A DNA stretch of 64,000 nt. Source: Yersinia vastinensis. GTDB taxonomy: Bacteria; Pseudomonadota; Gammaproteobacteria; Enterobacterales; Enterobacteriaceae. Location: assembly GCF_902726565.1 (NCBI RefSeq), contig NZ_CACVAF010000010.1, positions 1-64,000 of the forward strand, read 5' to 3'. The notes below the pieces were generated by a model. It made no database searches, was not told where the DNA came from, and saw only the letters and a list, made by a program, of their open reading frames with translations. Position 1 is the stretch's first letter. Every line of letters begins with the position of its first letter. The translations under genes and the position numbers were made by a program. Shown here piece after piece: positions 53,473-61,728 of this stretch.

Positions 53473-54111
53473 ATGGCAAAGCGACCTACAGCAAAAGCAA
53501 AACAAGCCTCATCACAGTCAGCAGGGCAAATTCGGATCATTGGCGGTAAATGGCGAGGGCGTAAATTACCTGTGCCTGATAGCCCTGGCCTGCGCCCGAC
53601 CACTGACCGAGTTCGAGAAACACTGTTCAACTGGCTTGCTCCTATGATTCAAGGTGCCCGATGCCTAGACTGTTTTGCGGGTAGCGGTGCATTAGGGCTG
53701 GAAGCGCTGTCGCGCTACGCAGGTGAAGCCATATTGCTGGAAGCTGATCGGCATGTCGCTAAACAACTGAGCAGTAACCTGACACTATTAAGTGCCGAAA
53801 ACGGGCAAGTCGTGAATACTAATTCGTTGCAATGGTTGGCCCAACCAGGGCAGCCTTTCGATTTGGTTTTCCTTGACCCCCCTTTTCGTCAAGGTTTATT
53901 GGCCGAAACCATCAATTTATTGGAGCAGTTTAACTGGCTGACAGCTGACGCCTGGATTTATGTTGAAGCTGAGGCTGAAAGTGCCGCCGCAGATGTTCCC
54001 ACCAGTTGGCAGTTACACCGCGAGAAAATTGCCGGCCAAGTTGCTTATCGTCTCTATATTCGTCATAAGCAAACTCATCAAGACATAGAACCCGTTGAAG
54101 GGCAGGAGTAA
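53473..54111 (+). CDS. rsmD: 16S rRNA (guanine(966)-N(2))-methyltransferase RsmD
   Basis: RsmD methylates G966 of 16S rRNA. I use the ATG at 53473 (MAKRPTAKAKQASSQ, 212 residues); a longer frame would need TTG at 53446. The SAM motif is CLDCFAGSGALGLEALSRY (about 65-83) and the catalytic DPPF is in FLDPPFRQG (about 137). The conserved QIRIIGGKWRGRKLPVPDSP start of the family core follows a basic leader. It is divergent from ftsY as in E. coli. Confidence 0.95.
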   Translation: MAKRPTAKAKQASSQSAGQIRIIGGKWRGRKLPVPDSPGLRPTTDRVRETLFNWLAPMIQGARCLDCFAGSGALGLEALSRYAGEAILLEADRHVAKQLSSNLTLLSAENGQVVNTNSLQWLAQPGQPFDLVFLDPPFRQGLLAETINLLEQFNWLTADAWIYVEAEAESAAADVPTSWQLHREKIAGQVAYRLYIRHKQTHQDIEPVEGQE

Positions 54112-54115
54112 CACC

Positions 54116-54388
54116 ATGTGGATTAATCTCGGCCGATTACTGATGCTAGGAGTCTGGTTTTTCCTGCTCTTAAACCTATTTCAGCCGTTCCCAACGCCGT
54201 TAAAATATTTTATTAATGTTGCGTTGATATTCATGGTGTTAATGCATGGATTGCAATTGGTGTTGCTCAAATCTACCCAACCGAAAGACCAGCCAATCAG
54301 TAGCTTACAACAAGTGAAAATTTTTGTGTTCGGGGTTTTTGAGTTACTGGCCTGGCAAAAGAAGCAGCCACCGGTTCCTAAAAAATAA
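54116..54388 (+). CDS. yhhL: DUF1145 family membrane protein YhhL
   Basis: This 90-residue inner-membrane protein of unknown function has two predicted helices (about 5-25 and 33-52) and the YhhL stretch FQPFPTPLKYFINVALIF. The ATG at 54116 has AGGAG seven bases before it and lies four bases after the rsmD stop, so it is cotranscribed and probably coupled. Confidence 0.9.
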   Translation: MWINLGRLLMLGVWFFLLLNLFQPFPTPLKYFINVALIFMVLMHGLQLVLLKSTQPKDQPISSLQQVKIFVFGVFELLAWQKKQPPVPKK

Positions 54389-54442
54389 TGTTCTCTATCC
54401 GTCATCTTTCAAGCCATAGGTATGTTGACTACTTTCTCCCAG

Positions 54443-54832
54443 TTACTGATTCGTAGTGGCTGGGTTTGGCGTGAAGTCGATATAGCGGGTCCCCTGTAAA
54501 CGTAACGTTCCTTGAGCACCTTGCTCAATACGATTATATTCCTGCCGTGAAACTACCATCTTGATTTCGCTATTATTTTTTACAACCACATTACTGAAAA
54601 GTGGTCGAAAATACACTTCATAACGCTTGTCTTCAGCAACAATTTCTTCACGTTGACGTGAACGACGATTGGGTGCCAGAACTTCGCGTTTATCAATAAC
54701 TTCAACTTGCAAACTGCGCACGGGCGAGCGGTCGTTTTCCGCATCCTGTCGTTTCTTTTGCCAATACTGACGTGTTGCCAGCACGACAATCAGTACGATC
54801 ACAGCAATAAATAACAACGGAGGTTTATTCAT
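54443..54832 (-). CDS. yhhM: DUF2500 family protein YhhM
   Basis: The 129-residue protein has an N-terminal membrane helix (about 5-23) followed by a charged segment and a small beta-rich domain with the family stretch NRRSRQREEIVAEDKRYEVY and the end LRLQGTRYIDF. Function is unknown. It lies convergent to yhhL and after the DUF1820 gene, 32 bp away on the same strand. Confidence 0.85.
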   Translation of the reverse strand: MNKPPLLFIAVIVLIVVLATRQYWQKKRQDAENDRSPVRSLQVEVIDKREVLAPNRRSRQREEIVAEDKRYEVYFRPLFSNVVVKNNSEIKMVVSRQEYNRIEQGAQGTLRLQGTRYIDFTPNPATTNQ

Positions 54833-54864
54833 AAAATATTACAAATCTCACTCAGGAGACGTCT

Positions 54865-55185
54865 CTAAGGTTTATTACCCGGCAGGTAAGGGAAACTCAT
54901 CACGTTGCTGCCCAGTTCGGAGATTCGTGCACTGCCTTTTTCCGTTACCGCATCAATTCGAATCACAGAATGAAGTGGAATATAGCTACGATTAACACCG
55001 GAAAATTCTGTCTTCAATTTTTCTGTTGAAGGGTCAACCAGCAACGTTGATTGGCTATCGAAGACAAAATCAGCAATTTCAATAAACCCAAACAGGGTGC
55101 TTGGGATGACCTCACGGACATAGAGCTGATAATTCTTACCGTTATTTATGAATTGAATACGATAAAGCAATTGTTCATTGGCCAT
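54865..55185 (-). CDS. DUF1820 family protein
   Basis: This 106-residue soluble protein has the DUF1820 pattern: YRIQFINNGKNYQLYVREVI at the start, then LFGFIEIADFVF, and YIPLHSVIRIDAVTEKGSAR near residue 69-88. Function is unknown. It has no signal peptide or membrane helix. It probably shares a transcript with yhhM. I do not recall this gene in the E. coli rsmD-zntA interval. Confidence 0.82.
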   Translation of the reverse strand: MANEQLLYRIQFINNGKNYQLYVREVIPSTLFGFIEIADFVFDSQSTLLVDPSTEKLKTEFSGVNRSYIPLHSVIRIDAVTEKGSARISELGSNVMSFPYLPGNKP

Positions 55186-55476
55186 GGCGCTCTTGCCTCT
55201 ATTATCCCTTGATTTAGCAAACGGAAATCGGCGTTAACATAACATGTGGTCCAAACAAGACCAAGACCTCAGCAGGTCGATTCTGCCGCTAACTCTGATT
55301 ATGCGTACTGCTACGCATTAAGTGCCACAAATCATACAAATCACGTTAGCCCGTCTATCACTCTTTGCTTCCATCCCTTACACTTGATGGAGACATACCC
55401 AGAGCAACTGGCATTGCGGATTATCATTACAACACAGGTACTTTCATTGAAACCTGTACAGAAAAAAGGATAAATA

Positions 55477-56103
55477 ATGAGCTGGCCATTCCTTGCCGTA
55501 TTCTTTTCTGGTTGGTTGTTTGTTGATGCAACTTACCGAGGCCCACGTTGGCAACGTTGGGTATTCAAACCCGTCACTTTATTGCTGTTGCTGTTACTTG
55601 CATGGCAAGCACCTATTCTCGGCCCAGCAGGCTATCTGATTGTATTAGGTCTACTGGCAACGTTGGTTGCCGACGCGTTATTACTACTACCCAGTGAGCG
55701 CTTACTTTATGCTCTTGGCGCGTTCTTCCTATCGCATTTACTGTATACCATCAGCTTTGCCAGTCAGATGACATTCACCCTGTTCTGGCCACTGCCTTTG
55801 GTGTTGATTGTCATTGGCGCACTCTTGTTGGCAACAATCTGGACCAAATTAGAAGAGATGCGTTGGCCTGTTGTGGCTTTCGTCGGAATGACATTACTTA
55901 TGGTATGGATGGCGGGTGAGCAGTACTTTGCCCGCAGTACGGATCTGAGCTTCTCATTACTGGCAGGCACAGTGCTGTTGTTGATATCACACAGTATTTG
56001 GTTGCTGAACCGCTATCGTTTTTCTTTCCGAGCGTCGGCGGCCATCGTCGCGGGGTGCTATTTTGTTGGGCACTTCCTGATTGTTAGGTCACTGTATTTG
56101 TAA
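55477..56103 (+). CDS. yhhN: YhhN family (TMEM86/lysoplasmalogenase-like) membrane protein
   Basis: The 208-residue protein has about eight predicted membrane helices and belongs to the YhhN family, related to eukaryotic TMEM86 lysoplasmalogenases. Recognisable segments are [28 protein letters not shown] (at about 65-92, with the conserved D and H) and [13 protein letters not shown]. The bacterial substrate is not established. AAAAAAGGATAAATA precedes the ATG. It lies before zntA as in E. coli. Confidence 0.9.
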   Translation: MSWPFLAVFFSGWLFVDATYRGPRWQRWVFKPVTLLLLLLLAWQAPILGPAGYLIVLGLLATLVADALLLLPSERLLYALGAFFLSHLLYTISFASQMTFTLFWPLPLVLIVIGALLLATIWTKLEEMRWPVVAFVGMTLLMVWMAGEQYFARSTDLSFSLLAGTVLLLISHSIWLLNRYRFSFRASAAIVAGCYFVGHFLIVRSLYL

Positions 56104-56271
56104 TTAACTCACTGTAATACAATGTGATTTAGCAAAAACGATAAGATAAAACAGAATGACACACAGTTCCATGGAGGGAGCTGAAATCTTTGACGGCCGA
56201 TACATTGCCGAGCGTTATGTCCCTCCTTCCTGTCAAATCCCACTGTTTAGCAATTATTCTCATTTACCCTC

Positions 56272-56303
56272 TTGACTCTGGAGTTGACTCTAAGGTGTAG
56301 AGT
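56272..56303 (+). promoter_or_regulatory. ZntR-type promoter and operator of zntA
   Basis: TTGACT (56272-56277) and TAGAGT (56298-56303) are separated by 20 bp, the overlong spacer of MerR-family promoters. The spacer carries CTGGAGTTGACTC, the dyad of the E. coli zntA operator (ACTCTGGAGT-CGACTCCAGAGT) with a few changes in its right half. Zinc, cadmium or lead bound to ZntR would untwist this promoter. The transcription start lies about 45 bp before zntA. Confidence 0.85.
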
Positions 56304-56357
56304 GCAACTATACCGCTTAGAACCCGTATCTCTTTTACATTATGTCCAGGAGGCACC

Positions 56358-58685
56358 ATGCATTCACATTCCGAACATCGACATTCAACCGATACCCACA
56401 GCCACTGTGGTTGTGGCCATACGCACGCTAAAAAACAGACAGGTTGCAGTAGCCAACAAGCAACCAATAACAATAATGACAGTACAAACCAAGTTAGTGA
56501 GCATTCACATCACGAAGGGGGTTGCTGTAGTCAGAATCATGCCGATGAGGGCGACGATGAAAGCGACATACTTGCGGCAATACCACCTGCTGGAAGCCAG
56601 CGTTTTAGCTGGCAGATCAAAGGGATGGATTGCCCTAGTTGCGCCCGTAAAGTTGAAAACGCCGTCAGTAGTCTGATCGGAATTGAAAATGTAAAAGTGT
56701 TCTTTGCAACAGAAAAACTGGTCGTCGATGCCAGTACAGATATTCGTCCCCAAGTTCATAATGCCGTAGTGAAAGCCGGATTCAATCTGGTGGATACCCA
56801 GTCAGCAGCAACGAATCAAACCACCTCACCAGAATCACCCTTTAGTGAATATTTGCCAATCGCATTATTAACCACGCTGATGCTTATCAGCTGGGGCATT
56901 TCGTTATTTAGCACTGAGCTGAGTGAATTTGCTTTTGCCGCAACAACCATTGTTGGGCTAATTCCGATAGTGACTAAAGCTTGGAAGCTCACCCGCTCCG
57001 GTACCCCTTTTGCCATCGAAACCTTGATGAGCGTTGCCGCTATCGGGGCAATGTTTATTGGCGCAACAGCCGAAGCCGCCATGGTATTGCTGCTATTTAT
57101 GATTGGCGAGTTACTTGAATCCTATGCTGCAAACCGCGCTCGCCGTGGCGTCACTGCGTTGATGGCACTGGTTCCAGAAGATGCGCTGTTACTCAAGAAT
57201 GGTGAGCGCAGGCAGGTTCCTGTCGCCAGTTTACGCCCCGGCGATGTCATTGAAGTTTCACCCGGTGGCCGCCTACCCGCAGATGCTGAATTAATCACCC
57301 CTTTTGCCAGCTTCGATGAAAGTGCCCTCACCGGAGAATCTATTCCCGTTGAGCGCCAGCAAGGTGAGAAAGTCGCGGCAGGGAGCTTATCGATTGACCG
57401 TGCTACCGAAATGCGCGTTATCTCAGAGCCGGGTAATAATGCTATCGACCGCATATTACAACTGATTGAATTAGCTGAAGAACGTCGCGCACCGATTGAA
57501 CGCTTTATCGATAGATTCAGTCGAGTTTATACCCCCGCGATTATGCTTCTTTCCGCGTTGGTGATGTTGGTTCCACCTTTGGCTTTCGCCGAACCTTGGG
57601 AAACCTGGATTTACCGTGGCCTGACACTGCTGCTTATTGGTTGCCCGTGCGCATTGGTTATTTCCACACCAGCAGCGATTACCTCGGCATTGGCTGCGGC
57701 TACACGGCGTGGCGCGCTGATTAAAGGAGGCGCGGCACTTGAGCAGCTTGGCCGTATTCAGGCCGTTGCTTTTGACAAAACAGGGACTCTGACGGAGGGT
57801 AAGCCGAAAGTAACCGATATTCTCCCCGCGCCCAACGTGAGTGAATCTCGCCTGTTAGCACTGGCGGCAGCAGTCGAAGCTGGATCACACCATCCATTAG
57901 CTGTCGCAATTATACAATCAGCGCAAAAGAACATGTCCATACTGCCACTGGCTGAAGAGCGCCGTGCGTTAGCGGGGGTGGGAGTTGAAGGGGTAGTTAA
58001 CGGTCTTGCAGTTCGTGTCAGCGCGCCTGGAAAAATATCACCGATGTTATTGACACCCGAGTGGCAGAACCTACTCGATCAGTTAGAAAGCAGCGGTAAA
58101 ACCGCCGTCGCAGTGCTGGAAAATGAGAAACTTATTGGTTTATTGGCCCTGCGTGACACGTTACGCCCTGATGCCAAACAAGCCATTGATTCACTCAAAA
58201 AATTAGGTATTCAAGGTGTGATGTTGACCGGTGATAATCCACGAGCAGCAGCTGCAATTGCTGGTGAGCTAGGAATTGATTACCGTGCTGGATTGCTCCC
58301 TGCCGATAAAGTACAGGCCGTTATGGCGCTCAATGAGAGCCAACCTACCGTGATGGTCGGCGACGGTATTAATGATGCCCCTGCGATGAAAGCCGCAAGT
58401 ATTGGTATTGCCATGGGCAGTGGTACGGACGTTGCTTTGGAAACAGCCGATGCCGCATTGACCCATAATCGGCTTACCGGGTTGGCAGAAATTATTCTGC
58501 TATCACGGGCAGCTAACGCCAATATTCGCCAAAATATTACTATCGCATTGGGGCTAAAAGGGATTTTTCTGGTCACCACCTTGCTCGGTTTAACCGGTTT
58601 GTGGCTGGCGGTGTTAGCTGATTCTGGCGCAACCGCCTTAGTGACCGCCAATGCCCTAAGATTGTTGCGTAGAAGAGAGGTTTGA
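56358..58685 (+). CDS. zntA: Zn(II)/Cd(II)/Pb(II)-exporting P1B-type ATPase ZntA
   Basis: ZntA pumps zinc, cadmium and lead out across the inner membrane. The 775-residue protein has a His- and Cys-rich start (about 1-65, e.g. HSEHRHSTDTHSHCGCGHTH), an HMA domain with GMDCPSCARKVENAV (about 90-104), the CPC metal site GCPCALVIST, TGES, DKTGTLT, the HP motif HHPLA and GDGINDAP. E. coli ZntA is 732, and the extra length is in the N-terminal metal-rich leader. AGGAGGCACC precedes the ATG. Confidence 0.97.
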   Translation: MHSHSEHRHSTDTHSHCGCGHTHAKKQTGCSSQQATNNNNDSTNQVSEHSHHEGGCCSQNHADEGDDESDILAAIPPAGSQRFSWQIKGMDCPSCARKVENAVSSLIGIENVKVFFATEKLVVDASTDIRPQVHNAVVKAGFNLVDTQSAATNQTTSPESPFSEYLPIALLTTLMLISWGISLFSTELSEFAFAATTIVGLIPIVTKAWKLTRSGTPFAIETLMSVAAIGAMFIGATAEAAMVLLLFMIGELLESYAANRARRGVTALMALVPEDALLLKNGERRQVPVASLRPGDVIEVSPGGRLPADAELITPFASFDESALTGESIPVERQQGEKVAAGSLSIDRATEMRVISEPGNNAIDRILQLIELAEERRAPIERFIDRFSRVYTPAIMLLSALVMLVPPLAFAEPWETWIYRGLTLLLIGCPCALVISTPAAITSALAAATRRGALIKGGAALEQLGRIQAVAFDKTGTLTEGKPKVTDILPAPNVSESRLLALAAAVEAGSHHPLAVAIIQSAQKNMSILPLAEERRALAGVGVEGVVNGLAVRVSAPGKISPMLLTPEWQNLLDQLESSGKTAVAVLENEKLIGLLALRDTLRPDAKQAIDSLKKLGIQGVMLTGDNPRAAAAIAGELGIDYRAGLLPADKVQAVMALNESQPTVMVGDGINDAPAMKAASIGIAMGSGTDVALETADAALTHNRLTGLAEIILLSRAANANIRQNITIALGLKGIFLVTTLLGLTGLWLAVLADSGATALVTANALRLLRRREV

Positions 58686-58691
58686 GAACTC

Positions 58692-58730
58692 GGGCAAAGC
58701 GGCAGACTACCCTGCTTTTGCCCCTTTTTT
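58692..58730 (+). terminator. Rho-independent terminator of zntA inside the tusA 3' end
   Basis: GGGCAAAGC (58692-58700) pairs with GCTTTTGCCC (58714-58723), with one bulged base, and CTTTTTT follows (58724-58730). It lies seven bases after the zntA stop. The T-run is the complement of the Lys-Lys codons of TusA (Val-Lys-Lys-Gly-Ala-Lys-Ala-Gly C-terminus), so one sequence serves as terminator and coding region. Confidence 0.75.
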
Positions 58731-58961
58731 GACCAGATACCGGTAAGGTGTCTGTACGGTATCTTGTGCTAATAGCTGGTGATCCATAAAGCGGCAAAAA
58801 CCGGGGATATCGCGGGTCGTGGCGGGATCATCAGCAATAATTAATAGCGTTTGACCGTCTTCCATATTCCGGACGGTTTTACGCACCATCATAACTGGCT
58901 CTGGGCAACGTAGCCCCAGTGCATCAAGTGTTTTATCCGGATTGGCAAAAATATCGGTCAT
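58707..58961 (-). CDS. tusA: Sulfurtransferase TusA
   Basis: TusA receives persulphide sulphur from IscS and starts the relay for 2-thiouridine and molybdenum cofactor synthesis. The start at 58961 ([20 protein letters not shown]) gives 84 residues. The catalytic cysteine is Cys19 in [14 protein letters not shown] longer frame to 59033 has no family match. It is convergent with zntA and divergent from yhhQ, as in E. coli. Confidence 0.96.
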   Translation of the reverse strand: MTDIFANPDKTLDALGLRCPEPVMMVRKTVRNMEDGQTLLIIADDPATTRDIPGFCRFMDHQLLAQDTVQTPYRYLVKKGAKAG

Positions 58962-59126
58962 TGCAATTCTCTTGTGGGTTAGCAGCAATATAAAAGAGGT
59001 TCGATAGTTTACTCTGCTGTTTTTCAGGTGCAAGTTGCGCTAACGTTTGCGTTAAAATTAACCATTGCATTCGTTGCGCAAACGCGTATTATGCCGCCGC
59101 GTCGCAGAAATTGCGGCATATTTTGT

Positions 59127-59158
59127 TTGGGTTCCCTCACCCCAATAACCAAAAAGGT
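59127..59158 (+). promoter_or_regulatory. preQ1-I-like riboswitch upstream of yhhQ
   Basis: A short aptamer-like element precedes the queuosine-precursor transporter gene. P1 is TTGGG (59127-59131) with CCCAA (59141-59145). The loop TTCCCTCAC (59132-59140) ends in the C that reads preQ1 in known class I aptamers. TAACCAAAAAGGT follows, with the A-rich strand and GG able to pair with the loop CC. This closely matches the Thermoanaerobacter tengcongensis aptamer layout. The GG is also the Shine-Dalgarno (AAGG), eight bases before the ATG, so control is probably of translation. Confidence 0.7.
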
Positions 59159-59165
59159 CACATTT

Positions 59166-59846
59166 ATGTTTTCGTTTACTGCCCAACAGCGGATGACCGC
59201 TTTGGTATGGCTGTCGCTATTCCATATTGTCATCATTACCTCCAGCAACTATCTGGTGCAATTACCGATCTCTATCTTTGGTTTTCACACCACGTGGGGG
59301 GCTTTTACCTTTCCGTTTATCTTCTTAGCCACTGACCTGACTGTGCGGATTTTTGGTGCCCCTTTGGCGCGCCGAATTATTTTGTCTGTCATGGTGCCTG
59401 CACTGCTTATTTCGTACCTTATTTCAGCCCTGTTTTATCAGGGAAGCTGGCAAGGGTTCCCGGCATTAACCAGTTTTAATTGGGTGGTAGCGCGCATCGC
59501 CGTGGCTAGCTTTATGGCCTATGTGCTTGGACAAATTCTTGATGTTCAAGTGTTTAATCGCCTACGCCAGCGCAGTGCTTGGTGGGTTGCCCCTACTGCG
59601 GCCATGTTCTTTGGCAATATCAGTGACACGATGGCGTTCTTCTTTATTGCATTCTATCGCAGTACTGACCCGTTTATGGCTGCAAACTGGGTGGAAATCG
59701 CCTTGGTAGATTATAGTTTCAAGCTACTGATCTGCATGCTTTTCTTCCTGCCAGCCTATGGCGTGATGCTCAATGTGTTATTGAAATACTTTGCTAAAAA
59801 AACCAGTCAGCAAGCACTAACTCAGATGAGTCCCGCTGAACAATAG
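59166..59846 (+). CDS. yhhQ: Queuosine precursor transporter YhhQ
   Basis: YhhQ imports preQ0 and preQ1 for queuosine tRNA modification in E. coli. The start at 59166 (MFSFTAQQRMTALVWLSLFH) gives 226 residues, close to the E. coli 221; a longer frame to 59028 covers the riboswitch and promoter region. About six helices and the family stretches VIITSSNYLVQLPISIFGFH, FIFLATDLTVRIFG, YVLGQILDVQVFNRLRQ and FFGNISDTMAFFFIAF are visible. Expression is probably controlled by the preQ1-I-like element before it. Confidence 0.95.
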   Translation: MFSFTAQQRMTALVWLSLFHIVIITSSNYLVQLPISIFGFHTTWGAFTFPFIFLATDLTVRIFGAPLARRIILSVMVPALLISYLISALFYQGSWQGFPALTSFNWVVARIAVASFMAYVLGQILDVQVFNRLRQRSAWWVAPTAAMFFGNISDTMAFFFIAFYRSTDPFMAANWVEIALVDYSFKLLICMLFFLPAYGVMLNVLLKYFAKKTSQQALTQMSPAEQ

Positions 59847-59906
59847 ATTGCTTTTGGCGTCTGAATAAGGTGCGATAAGACGATTAATCATCAATAAGGG
59901 ATTCTC

Positions 59907-60431
59907 ATGCATAAAATAACCAAATTTCTCGCCGTCGGCCTGTTGGTTGCAGGATTAAGTGCTTGTGATGGTAGCAGCGATAATAATGTTGGCCAGCCAA
60001 TCAGCCTGTTAGAGGGTAAAGTCGCGTTTAGCTTACCAGCAGACTTATCAGACCAAAGCGGGAAAATGGGCAATCAAGCCAACAACATGCACGTTTATGC
60101 CAATAAAACGGGCGATAAAGCGGTTATCGTGATTTTAGGTGATAACACCAATGAGAGTTTGAATGTCCTGACTGACCGCTTGGCAGAACAGCAGCGCGCC
60201 CGTGATGCCAATCTACAAGTCGTGACGAATAAAGAAATCAAAGTTGATGGGCAGCCTTTCCAGCAACTGGACAGCATTATTACCAGTGGCGGCGACAAAG
60301 CTTATTCATCAGTCTTGATGGGGAAAGTGGATAATCACTTGATAACAATGCAGATTACGCTGCCTGCGGAGAACCAGCAACAAGCGCAAACTGAAGCAGA
60401 GTCCATCATCAGTACCTTAAAACTGAAATAA
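59907..60431 (+). CDS. dcrB: Lipoprotein DcrB
   Basis: DcrB is a periplasm-facing inner-membrane lipoprotein required for phage C1 (and C6) DNA entry in E. coli and linked to envelope homeostasis. The 174-residue protein has a signal peptide with the lipobox LVAGLSAC (modified Cys about 20) followed by Asp-Gly-Ser, an Asp at +2 that fits inner-membrane retention. The core matches E. coli Dcr[40 protein letters not shown] and [20 protein letters not shown]. It follows yhhQ as in E. coli. Confidence 0.93.
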   Translation: MHKITKFLAVGLLVAGLSACDGSSDNNVGQPISLLEGKVAFSLPADLSDQSGKMGNQANNMHVYANKTGDKAVIVILGDNTNESLNVLTDRLAEQQRARDANLQVVTNKEIKVDGQPFQQLDSIITSGGDKAYSSVLMGKVDNHLITMQITLPAENQQQAQTEAESIISTLKLK

Positions 60432-60442
60432 TCTACCTTAAT

Positions 60443-60464
60443 AGCGCGCGGCAAACCGCGCGCT
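60443..60464. terminator. GC-rich hairpin between convergent dcrB and glpC
   Basis: AGCGCGCGG (60443-60451) and CCGCGCGCT (60456-60464) pair perfectly over nine bases with a CAAA loop, between the two convergent stop codons. Neither side has a T-run, so the termination mechanism is unclear. Confidence 0.5.
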
Positions 60465-60471
60465 GTCTACA

Positions 60472-61728
60472 TCATCCTTTGAGAGATTGTGCCAGCAACG
60501 TCATCGGATGCTCACACTTCTTACTCGTCGACATCTCAATCTGCCACTTACAGGTTTCGCAGTCGGTTATCACCAAATCAACACCACTGTCCTCTATTTG
60601 CTGGAATAGCGATGATCCAATCCCTTGAGCTGTTGCGTAGTTCTCTGATTTAAAGCCATAAGTCCCTGCAATCCCGCAGCACTGAGAATCCAAGACCACC
60701 AGCTCAATACCGGGGATTCGCTGTAACAATGCCAAGGTATAAGCCGTCCAACCCATTTTTTCCATGTGGCAAGGTGTATGATAGGCAATGCGTAGTGGCT
60801 TGTTTTCTTTAGAAAATAAGGGTTTCAGCGGGAGATCCCGCCCTTGGTCTAATAAGCGGTAGATATAGCGAGTTGCCAGTTCTACTCTGTCACGCACCGG
60901 AGCAGTATCCACATCCAATAAATGTGGATACTCATCTCTCAAGGTAAAAGTGCAACTTGAGGAGGTGGCAACAACGGGGATATCTCGGTCCACCACTGCA
61001 TCCGTCAGTGATTCCAGATTCACTCGCGCCTGTTTTTTCGCCTGCTCGATAAACCCATTTGCAATGAGCGGTACACCGCAGCATTTTTCCCGTTTAAGCA
61101 ATTGAACGCCGATATTCATCGCGTTGAATACACTGACTAAATCCTTGCCTAATTGGGGATGGTTGTAGTTCACAAAGCAGCCATGGAAGAATGCTACCTG
61201 CTCGGCATATTGCTGCTGTTTTTCTGCTTGTTTGCGATACCAGCGGCGGAAGGTGCCAAACGAATATTTGGGCAATTCACGCCGATGATCAATTTTCAGT
61301 GCTTTATCCAGCAAGGCCCGTACCGGTTTTAAGCCCGTGACCGCATTGACGACCGGGGCAAACGGTGTCGAAAGCGTGCCCATGATGTCAGTGTGGCTAA
61401 GGATTGCATCGCGCAGTTTGGGTTTATGACTGCTGTAACTGGCTTTCGCACGCTGGATGATGTCACCGATTTTGACATCTGACGGGCAGGCCACTTCACA
61501 ACGTTTGCAGTTAGTGCAATATTTCAATGCATCGTCATACAATGCCGGATCTTTCAGGCGCAGGCGCTCACCGTCAGGGCCGGCCTGTTTTGGTCCCGGA
61601 TACAGTGGGTTGACCTTCGCCACCGGGCAATACGTAGTGCAGACTGTGCATTTAATGCAACTTTCAAAACTGTTATCCCGCGCCACGTGTTTATCCTGAA
61701 TGTCTTCGTACTGTGGTAACCCGGTCAT
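60472..61728 (-). CDS. glpC: Anaerobic glycerol-3-phosphate dehydrogenase subunit C GlpC
   Basis: GlpC is the iron-sulphur membrane-anchoring subunit of the anaerobic G3P dehydrogenase GlpABC, passing electrons to menaquinone. The ATG at 61728 (MTGLPQYEDIQDKHVARDNS, 418 residues) overlaps the glpB stop (ATGA) and has GGAGGTGACATT before it; E. coli GlpC is about 396, with a shorter leader. Two 4Fe-4S motifs are CIKCTVCTTYCP and CTNCKRCEVACP, followed by two CCG domains with FFHGCFVNYNHP, KCCGVPLIANG, HTPCHMEKMGW and CCGIAGTYG. Confidence 0.96.
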   Translation of the reverse strand: MTGLPQYEDIQDKHVARDNSFESCIKCTVCTTYCPVAKVNPLYPGPKQAGPDGERLRLKDPALYDDALKYCTNCKRCEVACPSDVKIGDIIQRAKASYSSHKPKLRDAILSHTDIMGTLSTPFAPVVNAVTGLKPVRALLDKALKIDHRRELPKYSFGTFRRWYRKQAEKQQQYAEQVAFFHGCFVNYNHPQLGKDLVSVFNAMNIGVQLLKREKCCGVPLIANGFIEQAKKQARVNLESLTDAVVDRDIPVVATSSSCTFTLRDEYPHLLDVDTAPVRDRVELATRYIYRLLDQGRDLPLKPLFSKENKPLRIAYHTPCHMEKMGWTAYTLALLQRIPGIELVVLDSQCCGIAGTYGFKSENYATAQGIGSSLFQQIEDSGVDLVITDCETCKWQIEMSTSKKCEHPMTLLAQSLKG

